Assembly (NCBI GenBank): GCA_038373885.1
Contig: JAWZYV010018244.1
Location: forward strand, 310,001-374,000
Direction: 5' to 3'
Length of the DNA: 64,000 bases
Origin: Cheiracanthium punctorium
Taxonomy: Eukaryota > Arthropoda > Arachnida > Araneae > Cheiracanthiidae
Position numbers and translations under genes: made by a program. Positions 43,050 to 56,010 of this stretch are shown piece after piece. The notes below the pieces were generated by a model. The model made no database searches. It worked only from the letters and a program-made list of their open reading frames with translations, and was not told where the DNA came from. The stretch's first letter is position 1. Each line of letters opens with the position of its first letter.

Positions 43050-43423
43050 GTAACTATACTTTTTTAATAATTATTATCAGTTAAAACATTGCTACTTAAT
43101 AAAAACAATTATGACACAATCAGGGAATACAACCAATTTTTTTTTTTTTTTTTAACAAATTGTATTGTATGAATAAATTATAAAAAAACCTATATTTTAT
43201 ATTGATTTTTGTTTGATTGAAATATAGATAATTTCTTTTCAAAATAAAATATTAATAATTATATTTCAATAAAATTATTTTTGATTGAAAGAAAACTAAA
43301 TAATTAACACTGTAAGAGAAAAGTATTTAACTTTTTCTTATACAATGTTAAATTTAAGGTACTTGTGGGTTATAATGGCCTCTAAAATTCAGTCTTCCAA
43401 GCAATTGAGTTATCGTCACCAGA

Positions 43424-43579
43424 TAGTGCCATTGCCAGAAATTTTTCATGGGTGGGGGGATTACGACTACTGCAACTCATGTAAATGCATACATGTGTGT
43501 GATAAGGGGTTGAAGAATATACATTTTGTATGGCAAAAAACATGGGGGGGGGGTTGTGAACCCCTTGGCTATGCCACTG
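43424..43579. mobile_element. hAT-like MITE in Rab32 intron 3 (GGCGTAGCCA family)
   Basis: A 156-bp copy of the 279-455 family, in the same orientation and with the same interior (ATTACGACTACTGCAACTCA and GAAGAATATACATTTTGTAT). Flanking octamers TCACCAGA (43416-43423) and CCACCAGA (43580-43587) differ at one base. It is inserted between exons 3 and 4, 185 bp upstream of the exon 4 acceptor. Confidence 0.88.
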
Positions 43580-43764
43580 CCACCAGAGATCACAAGGATG
43601 ATGATGGTAAAATTTCACAGGGTGCTGCCCTAAAGCATAACTACAATCTTTTTGTAATACTTATGTTTCCAAGCAAGCTCTGTGATTTCTATAACCCACA
43701 AATACCAAATTTAATAATAAATTCATTGTTCAGCCTCATGATTCACATACTTAAATTTTTTAAG

Positions 43765-43946
43765 GTCAAGAAAGATTTGGCAACATGACACGGGTGTATT
43801 ACAAAGAAGCTGTTGGAGCTTTTATTGTATTTGATGCAAACAGAGCTGCTACTTTTGATGCTGTTATGAGGTGGAAAAATGATTTGGATACTAAAGTTAC
43901 ACTCCCTGATGGAAGCAAAATACCATGTGTTCTCTTAGCAAATAAG
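43765..43946 (+). CDS. Rab32: Rab32/Rab38-type GTPase, exon 4
   Basis: A 182-nt exon: it completes Gly82 and encodes QERFGNMTRVYYKEAVGAFI then VFDANRAATFDAV.RWK and DLDTKV, ending LLANK (residues 83-142). The QERFGNMTRVYY segment is switch II. The VYYKEAVGAF stretch and the LDTKV..PDG insert are Rab32-type. The acceptor TTTTTAAG and donor AAG|GTAGTA are both usable. Codon use is A/T-rich at third positions, as in the other exons of this gene. Confidence 0.95.
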
Positions 43947-44067
43947 GTAGTAGTGTTTTTAAGACTTTAAATAATTCATCTGAGGGATGGATATATATAA
44001 ATAAATAAAATGTAGTTACAGTTAACTTTGTAATTTGAATTCCTTTTTTCTTCCCTTCTGATTTCAG

Positions 44068-44211
44068 TGTGATTTGCCTCCAGAAGGTCCTATTGCAAAT
44101 CCATCTTCAATGGATGAATTTTGCCAAGAAAAAGGATTTGCAGGGTGGTTTTTAACATCTGCTAAAGATAATGTAAATGTAGAGGAAGCAGCAAGATTTC
44201 TTGTTAAAAAG
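44068..44211 (+). CDS. Rab32: Rab32/Rab38-type GTPase, exon 5
   Basis: A 144-nt exon of 48 codons (residues 143-190). It starts CD to complete the G4 motif NKCD across the junction, and carries the G5 motif TSAKDN (residues 172-177) in GFAGWFLTSAKDNVNVEEAA. GFAGWF.TSAKDN is highly typical of Rab32/38. The intron before it is only 121 bp. The donor is AAG|GTGCGT. Confidence 0.95.
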
Positions 44212-45187
44212 GTGCGTGTTTGTCATAATTATTTTTATTTTTGGTCAGCTAAAATTTAAAAATATATTTCGTTATTTCGTAAAATGTGTATAACTACAAA
44301 TAAGTTGGCAATCAAAAGTTTTTCAGATGTCTTTCAAAATAAGAAAGAACATCGGTTATCAATGAAGTTCTTGCTTTGAAATGTAAAAAGAGTGCATTGT
44401 TAATTCGTAGCTATCTTAGCACTAAACATTAATGTTGCCTGTTTCATGCATTCAGAATTAATACATGACATTCACTTTAACAGTAATTTGTCCTACACTT
44501 TCACATTTAGAAATAGTTTCATGCTTTTGTATTTAGCATCTAGGAATCTTTTCTTACTTCGGTGTTTCTCATAAAAAATGTTGTGATTTATTTATTTATT
44601 ATTTAAAGCTATATTGCCCTTGTAAATAGGGTTGTAATTTCACCGATCAAAACTGATTTTGTCCAGGACACTAGATAAATGTGGTTTTAACCATCTAAAA
44701 TTGGTCAAAAAGAGGCCTGTTAAAAGTGGTTTTAACCTGTCTTAATTTTAATATTTATTTATTTTCAATTAAAAATAACAATAAGAATAATAGTGCAGTT
44801 AGAAAAAATACTTGACATTTTTATGTGGTTCATTGTAGTAAAATATGCTTATATGATGAAATAAGGATGTTAGAATTTAAAAATGGACCAAGCAATTGTT
44901 AAAACATAATCGAGCTGCAGTTAAAAACATAAAAATTGTTAATGATGAATTAAATATTTTTGAGGGTTACAATCAAGAAGATTTAAGCAGGGGTTGATCC
45001 AGAGTTTTTTTCCAGGGTCCCATTTTTGTGAAAATTGTTTGTTTTTGTTAATTTCAATATCTGTTTTTTTGAACTTCTTAATTTATTTCTGTGAATTCTC
45101 ATACTAATTTTTTTTAAATCACTTTCTTTTGGGGTTAAAATAACATATAAAACAAATTTCAATATCCTGTAAAGTGCAAAGAGACCA

Positions 45188-45749
45188 TGAAGTGTCCTTC
45201 ATGCTGAATGTCACAGTTTGTTGACGGTTCGTTGGTGTAGGCTCTGTCACTCGTAGACCTGTTGTTCTCCATGATAAATTAACACTTCGCTGATTCACAA
45301 AAATAATCTTTTATTTACAATAATTTTAATTTCATTTCTTTACAGTAAGTCATCCAAGAAAGTGAAAAGCAAATACAGTTGACCCTTGTTTTTAACCACC
45401 ACCCTTTTTGATCACCAGTTTGAGAGAAAACGGATTTACTACAATACATTCCAATGTAAAATTCCCTTGAAAAACAGCCCCCTCAACTACTGCCATACAC
45501 CGTTCACTTTCTTTCACAAAAATCAAATTTTTCCTGTGAACAGCGAATGGCAGTTGTTGAGGGAATTTTACATTGGAATGTATTGAAGTAAATCTATTTT
45601 CTCTCGAACTGGCGTCAAAGAGGGTGGCAGTTTAACGAGGGTTGACTGTATTTGCTTTTCACTTTCATGGTTGAATTAAAATTATTGTAAATAAAAGATT
45701 ATTTTTGAGTCATCAAAGTGTTAATTTATTCAGCATACAGGACACTTCA
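45188..45749. repeat. 560-bp fold-back element with about 220-bp arms
   Basis: The left arm starts TGAAGTGTCCTTCATGCTGAA and the right arm ends GCATACAGGACACTTCA. Inside them are matched pairs TAATCTTTTATTTACAATAA, GTGAAAAGCAAATACAGT and TACATTCCAATGTAAAATTC. The centre lies near 45515-45525. The left arm has about 60 extra bases (around 45210-45270). Inner ends CAGTTGACCCTTG and GAGGGTTGACTG may mark an embedded MITE (45378-45648). Confidence 0.88.
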
Positions 45750-46354
45750 GGCCATTTTTAATATATTGTATTTTTGTGAAAGGGCTGTTTATTTTAATCA
45801 ATTATAATACTGTGAAGGGGGCCACAAAACAGATCCAGATTTCATCTTCTGCGATCCCTGTTAAAGCCACTGCTATAAAATTTGATGAATTCACTTTATA
45901 TCTCTAATGATCCAAAATAAATTACAGAACCATCTAAACTTATTACTTGTCATCATTTTTTAAATTTGTCACAAATTACATTAAAGAGCTTGGTGGTGTT
46001 TTACATTATTTACGTAATGACATTTTTAACAAATATCAACTTACTTTTAACAAATATCGGGTTTAGTAAAAAGTTTTCTGCCAGGGGTGGTATCTTCACA
46101 CCAACAGCTGGTCATTTCTGTAGTTGTTAGCCTTTCTACAGACAAGGTTTGTCCTCATTAGTTGAAAATTTGAATTACATGACTGTGTAATTTGTTTAAG
46201 AGTTTATTATCTTGTGCATTAAAAAAGTGTTCATAAAATGGAGTTATCACATCAATAGAAAAGAACGCTTGTGTACTATGAGTTCCATAACAAACTCCGG
46301 TGCAACTGAATGCCATAAAAAGAAAGAAAAAAAAAGGCGAAAGCTTAGGCATAA

Positions 46355-46670
46355 ATACTTAAATGCTAGATTCATGCATTTTAGAGCATTAATTTTTTTG
46401 CAAACATCAAGCTCTAATGCAATAGTTTGTGTTGAAATATTTCTGTCTTGATCAATGGATTAACCAAGTTAAAGCTTTGTTTTGCAATGCTGGGAATTTT
46501 CAACATTGAAGATGAATCGCTTTCTGGCTGCCCTAGTCAAGTTGATTTGAGCAATCAAAGCTAATCATTGATCAAGACAGAAATATTTCAATGCCAGCTA
46601 TTGCATTAGAGCTTGATGTATGTAAAAAAAATTATCTCTTTAAAATGCATAAATCTAACATTTACGTTCA
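46355..46670 (+). pseudogene. mariner N-terminal fossil with an inverted partial copy
   Basis: Plus strand 46490-46650: FNIEDESLSGCPSQVDL, then after a stop and shift DRNISMPAIALELDVCKK. This follows the mariner linker and second helix-turn-helix (EDEPRSGRPS.V....; ..T..ELA..L.VS). The arm 46355-46460 is the reverse complement of 46565-46670 (GAAATATTTCTGTCTTGATC and CATCAAGCTCTAATGCAATA words), so two copies lie head to head. Confidence 0.7.
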
Positions 46671-47273
46671 ACTTATCTTGTAGTTCCACTCCTTACTTCC
46701 ACTAACTTTCATCACAGCCAAAACAAATTGATGGCCTTTCTGGTGTTTACTTTATACCTCTATGATGTGGGGTGGGGGGGAGAACGTTGTAATTTTTAAA
46801 AAATGGGACCGCTAACTGAAGACTACAATTATGCTCCATTATGCAAAAGTATAATATATTCCAAGTGTCATATATGCAAAATCTTCTGGATTGCTTGATT
46901 TTCAGCTAAATTTCTAGAACGTGTACAAAGTTTCAGAACCCCAAAATGTTTTTTTTTTTTTGCTAAGGTACTTCCTGTATCACCAATAATTATGTATGGT
47001 TAGTAAATACCTGTAATAATTATGAATAATCTGTAATTAGAAAACTGATTAAATAGTGTTATTGTTCAGGAAAAAACCTGCAAGTGTATAAAACCATTAA
47101 ACACATCGAGAAAAGCAATAATTATACATCTGGCAATGAACTCTGGAATTATAGTTGTTTAATAATTCAAAACTATGTATTTATCAAAATGTAACTACCG
47201 ATGTTTGAAGATCCAGTAAGTCAGCTAAAAACAAAACATTGCAGAGGGGATACTTGCGAGTATGAAAACAAGG

Positions 47274-49533
47274 TAGGAAAGTAACGGATATCCAGCTGAT
47301 TTTTCAATATCCGAAATACTGTCGGATATCCGAATCATAACTTCTGGCTATATATATACTACTAAAGTTCTATCTATAATATGCATGGGACAGGATGGAA
47401 AATTATATTTGAACATTCTTGATAGTGATTCATAAAACAGATGGATATATTTTTTAACCGAAAAATCAGCAAATTTAACTGGAAATTGATCATTCAAAAT
47501 AAACATACACTTTCAACATTTGTTTAGTAGTTTTTGAGCACATTCATAACTAGTTAGGCTAACATTTAGAGTTGATTTCATGCTGCAAAGGGCTGCTTAG
47601 CAGACATTTTCTGAACTAAAATCAGCAAATTTACTACTGGAAATAGATCATTCAAAATAAACATACAATTTCAACATTTGTTCAGTAGTTTTTGAGCACA
47701 TTCATAACTAGTTAGGCTAACATTTAGAGTTGATTTCATGCTGCAAAGGGCCACTTAGCAGACATTTTCTGAACTTAAAAAAAAAAAAAAAACTTAATCA
47801 CATCTCATGTAGTGTCCATGTGCAAATTTGGAGATGATCTTCTCATCATTTTCAGCTGTAGACTGTGGTTTTCAGGGGAAGTTTAATTATAAGTAAGGTG
47901 CGGAGAGAGAGAGAAAGAGAGTATCATTTGAAAAATATGCGATTTCTTTCATGGTAATCCCAGAAATAATGTAATTTTACACTCTCTCCCCATGGAGTCA
48001 AAAAACAAACAAACAAATGAAGTACTGTTTTCTTAAAACAAATTATTAAGTTGCCAAATTATGAAAAATTGCCATGGGTTGCAAATACGCAAGGTGTCCC
48101 ATAGGTTTTACATAATTAAAAATACAGTTGAGATAGATATTCTGATTTTACTGTGCTTTAGCTTCAAATTAATATAACTTTTAAATGGCAACATTAAATA
48201 CCATTGTGTTTCTGAGGAGTGCAAATAATTTTTCCAGCAATTATATGTGGAGTGCCCGCACTCCAGGTGGTGTATAGCTCAGGACCCATACAACAGGGAT
48301 TCCTATAACATAGAAAGTATCTACTGTGTTATGGGGGGGGGGGATTTACTGTAGTGTGAAGTTTAAATTTTTATGTATCAATGAACGTGTAAGAATCAAG
48401 CAATGTGTAGCTCAGTAACATTCTATCTGATCCAATCTTTGGGTTTTGTCTATTGAAATTATGCCTTTTTTACGAATAAGCCTTATCAGGGGCCAAATGC
48501 TTTATACAAAAAGCGAGCGTAGCAAGTCTAGGGGCCTTGGATCCAAGTACTACTTATAATAGTTGTTTTAGTCACTGCTACAGTATTGTGTATGATTCTG
48601 ACTCCATATATGAAGCACTTGGACTAATTATTTTTTTTTTGTGTGTGTGTGTTGAGGGGGAGGAGGGAGGGTGTCGGAATGTCGAAATCAAGAGTAAAAA
48701 AGTGAAATTGTCCTAAAATTTGGAAACTAATGTTTAAAATGATCATTTTTTATGAATTTGCCCCACCACCCCATTTCTTCTCCTTATGGTGCCATATAAA
48801 TTTTTGTACTGTGAAACTATTAAACAGATCTATTTTTGTTTAATTGGTAGTTTAAAAAAATATTATTTTCAATTTAAAGAAATTTAATGCATAACCTGAA
48901 AAATACCTGTATAAAACTACAAAAGAAAGTATGATAATTTTATTTTAAATTTTTAAGAGATTGACTTTTTATTTATCAATCTTTAAAAGTAATTTAACTT
49001 AAAATAAAACTAAAAATGACTTAATGTAAATTAATATTAAATTATTAAAACAGAAAAAAGGTATTAAACCTATGTTTAGAAAAAATTAACTCATCAATCA
49101 TAGGTATCTTATAAAAATAGGTATCTTATTCTTAAATAAATAGATAAAGTATGCATTTATTTGTGAAAATAATCTGCAATTATGAATACATTAATAAATG
49201 TGTTATGGTTAAAATTTATTCGCTTCTGCCAGTAGTGCACACATAAAAAGAATATTTTAACTTTTTACATTTTAAGTAACATTTTTTTTATGTACATATA
49301 TGTAAAGATACTTAGTTTTTGTAAATTATTAGTCAATTATTAAAAAAAAAAATACTTTAGTGATGTGTGAAACATGTTTGCAGTTTATTGTTCTGATGTC
49401 ATTATATATATATATAAAAGAAGCATTCTTGATTACCAAATATATGTTTAGTGTCGGATATCTGATCGGATATCCGGCAACCAAAGGAGGTTCGGATATC
49501 TGATTTTCGGTATCCATCAAAATCACATCCCTA
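47274..49533. mobile_element. hAT-like element with CGGATATCCG subterminal words
   Basis: The left end TAGGAAAGTAACGGATATCC and right end, in reverse complement, TAGGGATGTGATTTTGATGG are related. Flanking octamers AAACAAGG and AAGCAAAG match at 6 of 8. Near both ends CGGATATCC(G) recurs (47287, 47332, 49456, 49468, 49492). No transposase frame is visible in the 2.26 kb. It includes a 158-bp tandem duplication. Confidence 0.65.
47464..47777. repeat. Tandem duplication, about 157-bp period
   Basis: Two nearly identical units, each running from AATCAGCAAATTTA through AACATTTAGAGTTGATTTCA to CAGACATTTTCTGAACT. The second has a 3-base insertion and few substitutions, so the event is recent. Confidence 0.9.
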
Positions 49534-50243
49534 AAGCAAAGATAATGAAAAAAGTGACAATAATATTTCAATCTGAAAAAATAGAATATTTAATAGAAAG
49601 GCAATATTTTATAGAAAGGCAATTTTAGTAAGCTACATTTGTGGGAAAGGCCCATTTTAATCATTTATTTTTCTTATGAGACTACTGTAACTGATCGTAT
49701 TTTTTGTGAAGGGGTTGTTTTAATAAATGCATTTTTGTGATGGGCTGCAAAACAAACAAAACTGGCGTGAAGGTCGACAAGTGGTGATTATTGACAAATA
49801 GTAAAAATACAGCAGGTTGCAAAAAAATAAAATAAAAAAGGCTTGCCAGGCAATAAAAGGGCTGCTAGGTGCTGTGCCCTTCCAAATCAGTCTTGATTCA
49901 CCACTATATACAGGGTTATTCATAATTCACTTCAGTGTTTCCGAAAGATATAACAGGGGTGATTGTGGAACTTCTTCCAAAACCCTGAAAAGCACATCGT
50001 AAAAGTAGCCTTGTTTTTAAACTTTTGCTTGCAACAATAAGCGAACAAATTAATAACTGTTTTTTTAATTAATAATTGTTAAATTACTATAATAAATTCT
50101 GTCATTTTAAACCTGAGAAATAGTATGTTATAACCTTCATTAACTATTGCCTAAAAATGTTTTGCAAACATACTTCCTATGCAAATCTTCTAGGAAAACT
50201 TGACTTTAAAAATCAAATCCAAGTTGCCAAAAATCGTGTGTTA

Positions 50244-50819
50244 CAGTAGAATCTCGTTTATTCGACATAAAGGGGCCGGCGCAATGTCAGATAATAGAGA
50301 GAGGTCAAGAAAAAGCTTCTTGAACGTTAAGCTACATTGTATCTTGGAACGTAATACATACATGCATATGTTATAGCACAGTACTATGTTATATCATATT
50401 CATGCTCTACAAATGCAAGAAAACAATGGGAAAATGAATTGAAAAAATGAACATACAGTTACAGAATAATCTGTTGCCAGAATTCACGTGTGCCATGTTA
50501 CACTTAAATTTCAGTCCTGTGAGGATTTAAAGAAATTTTTTATGGTAGTCTGTTTTCTGGATGAGTGCCGTTTCTTCGCTGCCAAATCTTCCTACCTTTA
50601 AATTCCTGTAGCTTCTTCATGTTGCTCAATGTATTGAATTGCAGTCTGTAGAGCCTTAACTCAATTTGTCAATCATGTCTCTCTGTTCATTGATTTCTTG
50701 TATCACTGTAGACAGTAGCTTCCTGCGGTCATTCTTTCTAATCGTCCGACGAATTTTATTCGACGTTGCTTCACCCGATGTCGGATAATATGGAAGGTTG
50801 GATAAGTGAGACTCTACTG
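50244..50819. mobile_element. Tigger/pogo-like MITE
   Basis: The left end CAGTAGAATCTCGTTTATTC mirrors the right end GATAAGTGAGACTCTACTG. TA lies on both sides (50242-50243 and 50820-50821). GTCGGATAAT words sit inside each end. CAGTAGA.TCTCG.TTATCCGAC is the recognisable Tigger terminus. The 576 bp are non-coding. Confidence 0.85.
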
Positions 50820-51755
50820 TATTTCATTATCATAATTCCAAAAAATTAATGAAATATAAAATAAAGGTCAATTTTTAATCCTACTGCATTGGAGATCTAA
50901 ATAAAGGAATGCTGAAGAAAAAATAATCATTCATAAGAAGAAAGGGAAAAGATTAAAACTGGAATGCTTGAGCATAATTTTCAATGCAATTTTCCTCCAT
51001 TGCTCAAAAAAGGGGGGATTAGGAGGAATTCCAAAAATGACTTGCTCAAAATACCTGGAATTCTGGATATATCCTGGACCACAAACAACCCTGATATAGT
51101 AAAAAAATTAGTTGATTTAAGCAAGGAAAGAACATCATACTAAATACAAAAACAATTGAAAATATCTACAGCTCTTACAAGTGTTCAGATATCATCTATC
51201 AGTGAACTCTTGATCACACATGATAGACATCAATGCTACAGTCCCACTCCTGTGAGACTATTCATCATGGCACTGCCACTATCAAAGGTATTGACAACAC
51301 TTGTGATCCAGTTCCAATCATATGACAAAGGAGACAAGAACGTAGGCTCTTTTCCACTAGTTCCACAGCAAAAAGTCACACCAGTGTGACTTTTAAATGT
51401 TTTTGTTTGTTGAGTTTGCTGAGCAAGAAGGCCATGACAGAAAAGGTACACCATCTTTGGACTACCGGCGGCTATTATAAAAAACTTAAAACTGTTTCTG
51501 CATTTAGTGCAAGGTTCTTTTTTGCTGCATTCAAATGTTTTTTACAGTCGTGCCTTAAAACTGGAGGGAATTATGAATAGCCCGTATTTAAGTGACTCAC
51601 TGCATACTTTGATGTATAGGGTTTTTGATTTAGCATGTTAGCAATTCATGTGATTTTCTGATAGCATTTTTTGTTAATGAAGTTACACTGAAATAAAATT
51701 GTGTTTATGATGTTGCATGACAAATAATTTTAAGTTTCTTTCTTTTTCCCTTCAG

Positions 51756-51869
51756 ATATTAGAAAGTCAAGATTCAATAATTGCAGATGAACAATATAAT
51801 GATACTGCTATTTTATCAGAGTACAAACTGCCAGTTGGTCAACCAGAGCGTAAAAAAATGTGCTGTTGA
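51756..51869 (+). CDS. Rab32: Rab32/Rab38-type GTPase, last coding exon (prenylation tail)
   Basis: A 114-nt exon: ILESQDSIIADEQYNDTAIL then SEYKLPVGQPERKKMCC and TGA at 51867-51869. It supplies the end of the last helix, the hypervariable tail, and the C-terminal Cys-Cys that Rab geranylgeranyl transferase modifies for membrane anchoring. The acceptor is TTTTTCCCTTCAG. With all exons the model is 227 aa, close to the length of human RAB32 (about 225). Confidence 0.95.
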   Translation: MLESQDSIIADEQYNDTAILSEYKLPVGQPERKKMCC

Positions 51870-52850
51870 CTTCCATGTAACAAACTATATTTATCTGCTT
51901 CATTTTCCATCATTTATCGTCAGTTAGTCACTCTTCCATTTTTAAAAAAAAAGATTAATGCATTTTTGCACTTGCAGTATAAATTTTCTTGTATAAATTT
52001 GAGTATATTTTAGGTATGATGCCTTTTAATATAAAAAGCTTTTGAAGAAGAATGCTACTTTTGTACATTCATTGTTAAACATACATTAAAAACATCTTTC
52101 ATAGAATGTGAATGTGATAAAACTCTTTACGAGTTATATTTTTTATCATGTTGAGTTTGGTAAAGATTTAAAATATTCCACATCATGTTTCATAATGTTA
52201 TTTTGTTAATACTGAAATTTAAATGAGTTAAAGTTTCTTGGTTATCAAAGTATATTACTTAGAAAAGTTTTCTTGAACTGAGTTTTATTTTAAGACATTT
52301 GTTTTAGTTATAGTATATATATGCAAGCTGTGGATTTTTGTAGGGTGTCTGTTAGATTTAATGATAGCCAATTTCTGATTTTTCAGGACCTTATTAAGAA
52401 ATATTCCTCCATATTATGAAAATGTAGTTGCCTTGCTCTTTTATATTGTTACAGTACTTAAAAGAATAATATTAATTGTATATTCAATTAAATACATCAA
52501 TCAAAGTTAAAAATAAGAGATTTCAGAAATCAAAATTAGTTGTTTAAATTTTTGGCTAGTTCCATGATCTAAAGCTTATTTTGTGACTTTCTTGAGTTGT
52601 CATTTTTAAAAAAACTTTTGAGTACTTAATAGACACCCTGTTTTTGAAAAGTACATTGTTACTTTTATATTCTATTAGCAAATATAACCACTATATTTTG
52701 AGGACTAGTATTAAAAATATTATGAAAGCTGTTTTGAAGCTAATGTAGTTGATATTTGTTGAATTTTTAGACTATCTTCGTTTTCTTAAACATATTAGAA
52801 TCAAAATTAAGTATTAAATAATTACAATAAAATTTCTTAGTTTCTTTTTC
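51870..52850 (+). other. Probable Rab32 3' UTR
   Basis: AT-rich, repeat-free sequence follows the stop. AATAAA at 52826-52831 with a T-rich stretch just beyond is one candidate polyadenylation site. Others lie far downstream (for example TAATAAA near 58027), so the true end is open. Confidence 0.45.
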
Positions 52851-55561
52851 TTTTTCTAGAACAAGAATAATATATGTATTAACTGTATCAAGATTCTATT
52901 TTGGTAGTCACATTTCTCATTGACAGATAATTCTATCTGTGATAATTACTTTTATTCCAATGAGAAAATTTAAATGTAGCAGCTATTCTATGAAACCTTC
53001 TATAAAAGGTTACCAGGATATTTTGATAATAGTCCTTAATGTGTTAAAATTTGATTACAGAAGAACTTCTCAAATCCAGACTTTCAAACTATGGAATTTT
53101 TATATCTGGACAAGATTTAGCCGTAAAACTATCCATTTGTTCAACACAAACTAAAATTTAAATACCAGAGTTGATTACATATGTTTCAAAAATTAAAATA
53201 TTTCTATATCTTTTTTCCCTTTCTATTCAAGAAAGGTGAGAGCTTTTTTTTTTTTTTGGGGGGGGGGGGGTCACTACTTTACCTGGTAACTGTATTTTTT
53301 TTATAATTTACATTACATGATTTCTATTATCCAGAAATTTCTGTAATCCATAATCAATAAAATCCCAGTGATTCTGGATTTGAGAAGTTCTACTATATTT
53401 ACTGTTAAACTGCCATACCATGTTTTGATATTTATATGTATAGGTTGATAGTTGTTTTCATGTTACGTGTGTTGTGTTTTGATTCCATATTTTATATAAA
53501 TTGCTTTTTAGATTATTTAAATATACACTTGATTTGCAATATTTTTTTTTTTTTTTTAATATATGCAAAGCACAATGATTCTGCTTATTTTGTTTAAAAT
53601 GTATTCTTGTTTGGAATTTTATTTTTACACTCTTTAATGAAAACTTTTTATTGAGTTTTTTATTGTATAATCATTGTCGTTTTTTTTTTTCCTGTAACAC
53701 AAAATCAATTCAGAAAAAGCTTTTCTTATACATAGAGCTTATCTTACTACTATAAAGACATATGTATTTTTTACATTAAAAAAATATTTAAAGATTCATA
53801 ATTTATTTTTCATTGACGAAAATGAACATATCTTTAATTAAACACAATTAAGTAAGAAAAAAATGTACTGTCTCTAAAATATAGACAATTCAGTTTCAAA
53901 TTAGACTAAAAATTTTTATTCAGATATATAATTGATTAATAAATTACTTTCAGACTAGCTTTGCTGTGCCTACTTGAACACTTGAAAATTGCTTTTCTGA
54001 CACATAACTATTATGTAAAAATGCTCTTCACAGGTTCTTCAAGAGACTATAGCTAAGATTGCAAGTAGACCAGTTATTAGTCTTTATTAGATGGCAGTTA
54101 TAACTAATCCTTGATAGATAGAAGTTATTAATTATTAGACCTTTAATCATTTGGTATTTATTTGCAATCTGTTTTTGTAATGGCGATAAATTATCAAAAT
54201 CTGCATTTGTTGAAATTTTGTCTCTGTATTGATGAGACACGCCTCAGCATATGGTGAAATGAAATTTTGCAGCAAATTGTGTGCAGCTAGGAAGGGTTTA
54301 TTCACACTTTAAATATATTGAGAATAATAATTAACTATTGTTACCTACTTTTTCTTTATAATGGAAGATTAAATTGTAAGTATCTTTAAAAAATAAATGC
54401 CTCTCCCTTAAATAAACAAATTAAGCCAAGAATAATTGAGAAAAAGCAGCCATTAATTTAACAAAGCAACTTGAGGTAAAGATTTTCACTTAAAAATTCC
54501 TAAAACAAAACAACGACAGGTAAATGACTTCATGTAAAGTATGTACAGAAATGAAATTATATTTATTATTAAGACTGCATATCTAAAAATTTGCATATTT
54601 CATTTCCCCCCCCCCCCATTAAGAAAAAGTACAAAAGAGCATGTGGCTCCTAGTTTTGTCTCAAAATCTTTTAATTTAAAAGATTTTTTTTTAATGCAAA
54701 AGAAATTTTCCTTTTCTATTCTTGAATTCAGCAGAAAAAACACTGTTCCTATAATATACAAAAAAACTATTATTAAAAAAAATTGAGTTTTCTATTTTAC
54801 AAAGCTACTGACAGATGGCACAAACTTATAGAATATGCAGCTTTTAATAAATAAAACATAAGATTTTTGGGACTTGCATTGAGAAGTTAAAAGGCAAGTT
54901 TTTTTTATTAGGCCTTTCACGTTTGAGGTTGCAAGTTAGTGGAAAAGTTTGGGAAAGTGAGGAGTTGCAAATAGAAATTTCGTGAATGAGTTTACGAGGA
55001 ATTTTGTTTAAATATGTTTTTATTATCAACGATATTGTGTTTAGAAACAAGAAGGCTGCCTTTTATTGATTGAAACCCATCGTTCATTGTGAATTTAAGT
55101 TTTTTGAATATGCCTTTTACGATAGGATGCATTTGTGCAGTGACTTTTTTGAGATAATAAGGGATATCAATTGAGAGAATTTTAATTTTAAGCTTTAGGG
55201 AGTTTTGCGTTGACTAGGGATTGCTGATATTTTTTGCTTGTTTTGTTGTTATAAAAATGGTTTTTGTAGGGGGAATGTGATGATTTTAAAATTTAACAAA
55301 AAATAAAAAAAATTAGGAAGCTATAGCAAATGAAATGCATTTACTTTCATGTGCTCTTGGATAATAATAATATCGTTGTACCTGTAGATGAAAGTGAATA
55401 TTTTTTTTGTGTCTGGAAACAAGATGTCTGGCATTCTAAAACTCGGGAGTTGCGTCAAGAATCTGAAAGGTAAACCTTTAAAAAAACACAGCACTTGTCT
55501 TTGGCGAAAAACAAAAGACGCCAATAATGGTGGATGGGCAATACTAAAGTTGTTCCAGCAC
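52851..55561. other. Non-coding, nothing firm
   Basis: AT-rich sequence with T and G homopolymers near 53246-53270. Frames of 60-114 codons are open on both strands at once (for example 55321-55665) and look like chance. No repeat family was recognised. Confidence 0.5.
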
Positions 55562-56010
55562 TTTAGTGTGTATTTAAAATCTGAAAGTGTTTCAGATTTT
55601 CTTCTTTTCTGCTTTTTGATAATGGCCAATATATCCAAAAGCTCTTCAGAATTAATATAGGACAAAAATAATTTGTACCTTTTTGTAGGCTTTTATCATT
55701 AAACCATCTTATTTTTGTAACCAGGGGCGGCTGGACATGGTAAGCAAGGTAAAGATCGCATCGGGGTGCCAGCTTCGAAGGAACATCATTTCGAACTCAA
55801 AACCTAAGTAGAGCATAAAAGGGGGAAGTCTCTTTTACGTGAGCAGGGGACACCACTTACAGTAGGGCCGCCCCTGTTTGTAACCATCTTCCTTTTAAAT
55901 TCCATTCATAATCAGAGATTTCAGTGCCAAGGAAGCCGGTGAGCAACAGGATTTTCACCGAACAAGATTTATTAACATGGCAAACCAACGGGTCGCCAGA
56001 GGCGGCTAGT
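55562..56010. repeat. Interspersed repeat copy matching 6508-6840, interrupted
   Basis: It starts AGCACTTTAGTGTGTATTTAA and ends near GTCGCCAGAGGCGGCTAG. It matches the 3' part of 5700-6845 except for a 155-bp MITE at 55722-55876. No coding capacity. Confidence 0.8.
55722..55876. mobile_element. hAT-like MITE (CAGGGGCGGCT ends), nested
   Basis: Ends CAGGGGCGGCT and GGCCGCCCCTG. An exact 8-bp duplication, TTTGTAAC, lies at 55714-55721 and 55877-55884. Comparison with 6508-6840, which lacks this MITE, supports the boundaries. Confidence 0.9.

Larger units (their letters stand above)
44212..51755 (+). other. Rab32 intron 5 (7.5 kb), repeat-filled
   Basis: A 7,544-bp phase-0 intron holding the fold-back at 45188-45749, mariner debris at 46355-46670, a hAT-like element at 47274-49533 and a Tigger-like element at 50244-50819. 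No other gene was recognised. A 77-codon frame near 51156-51389 is open on both strands and unassigned. Confidence 0.85.
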
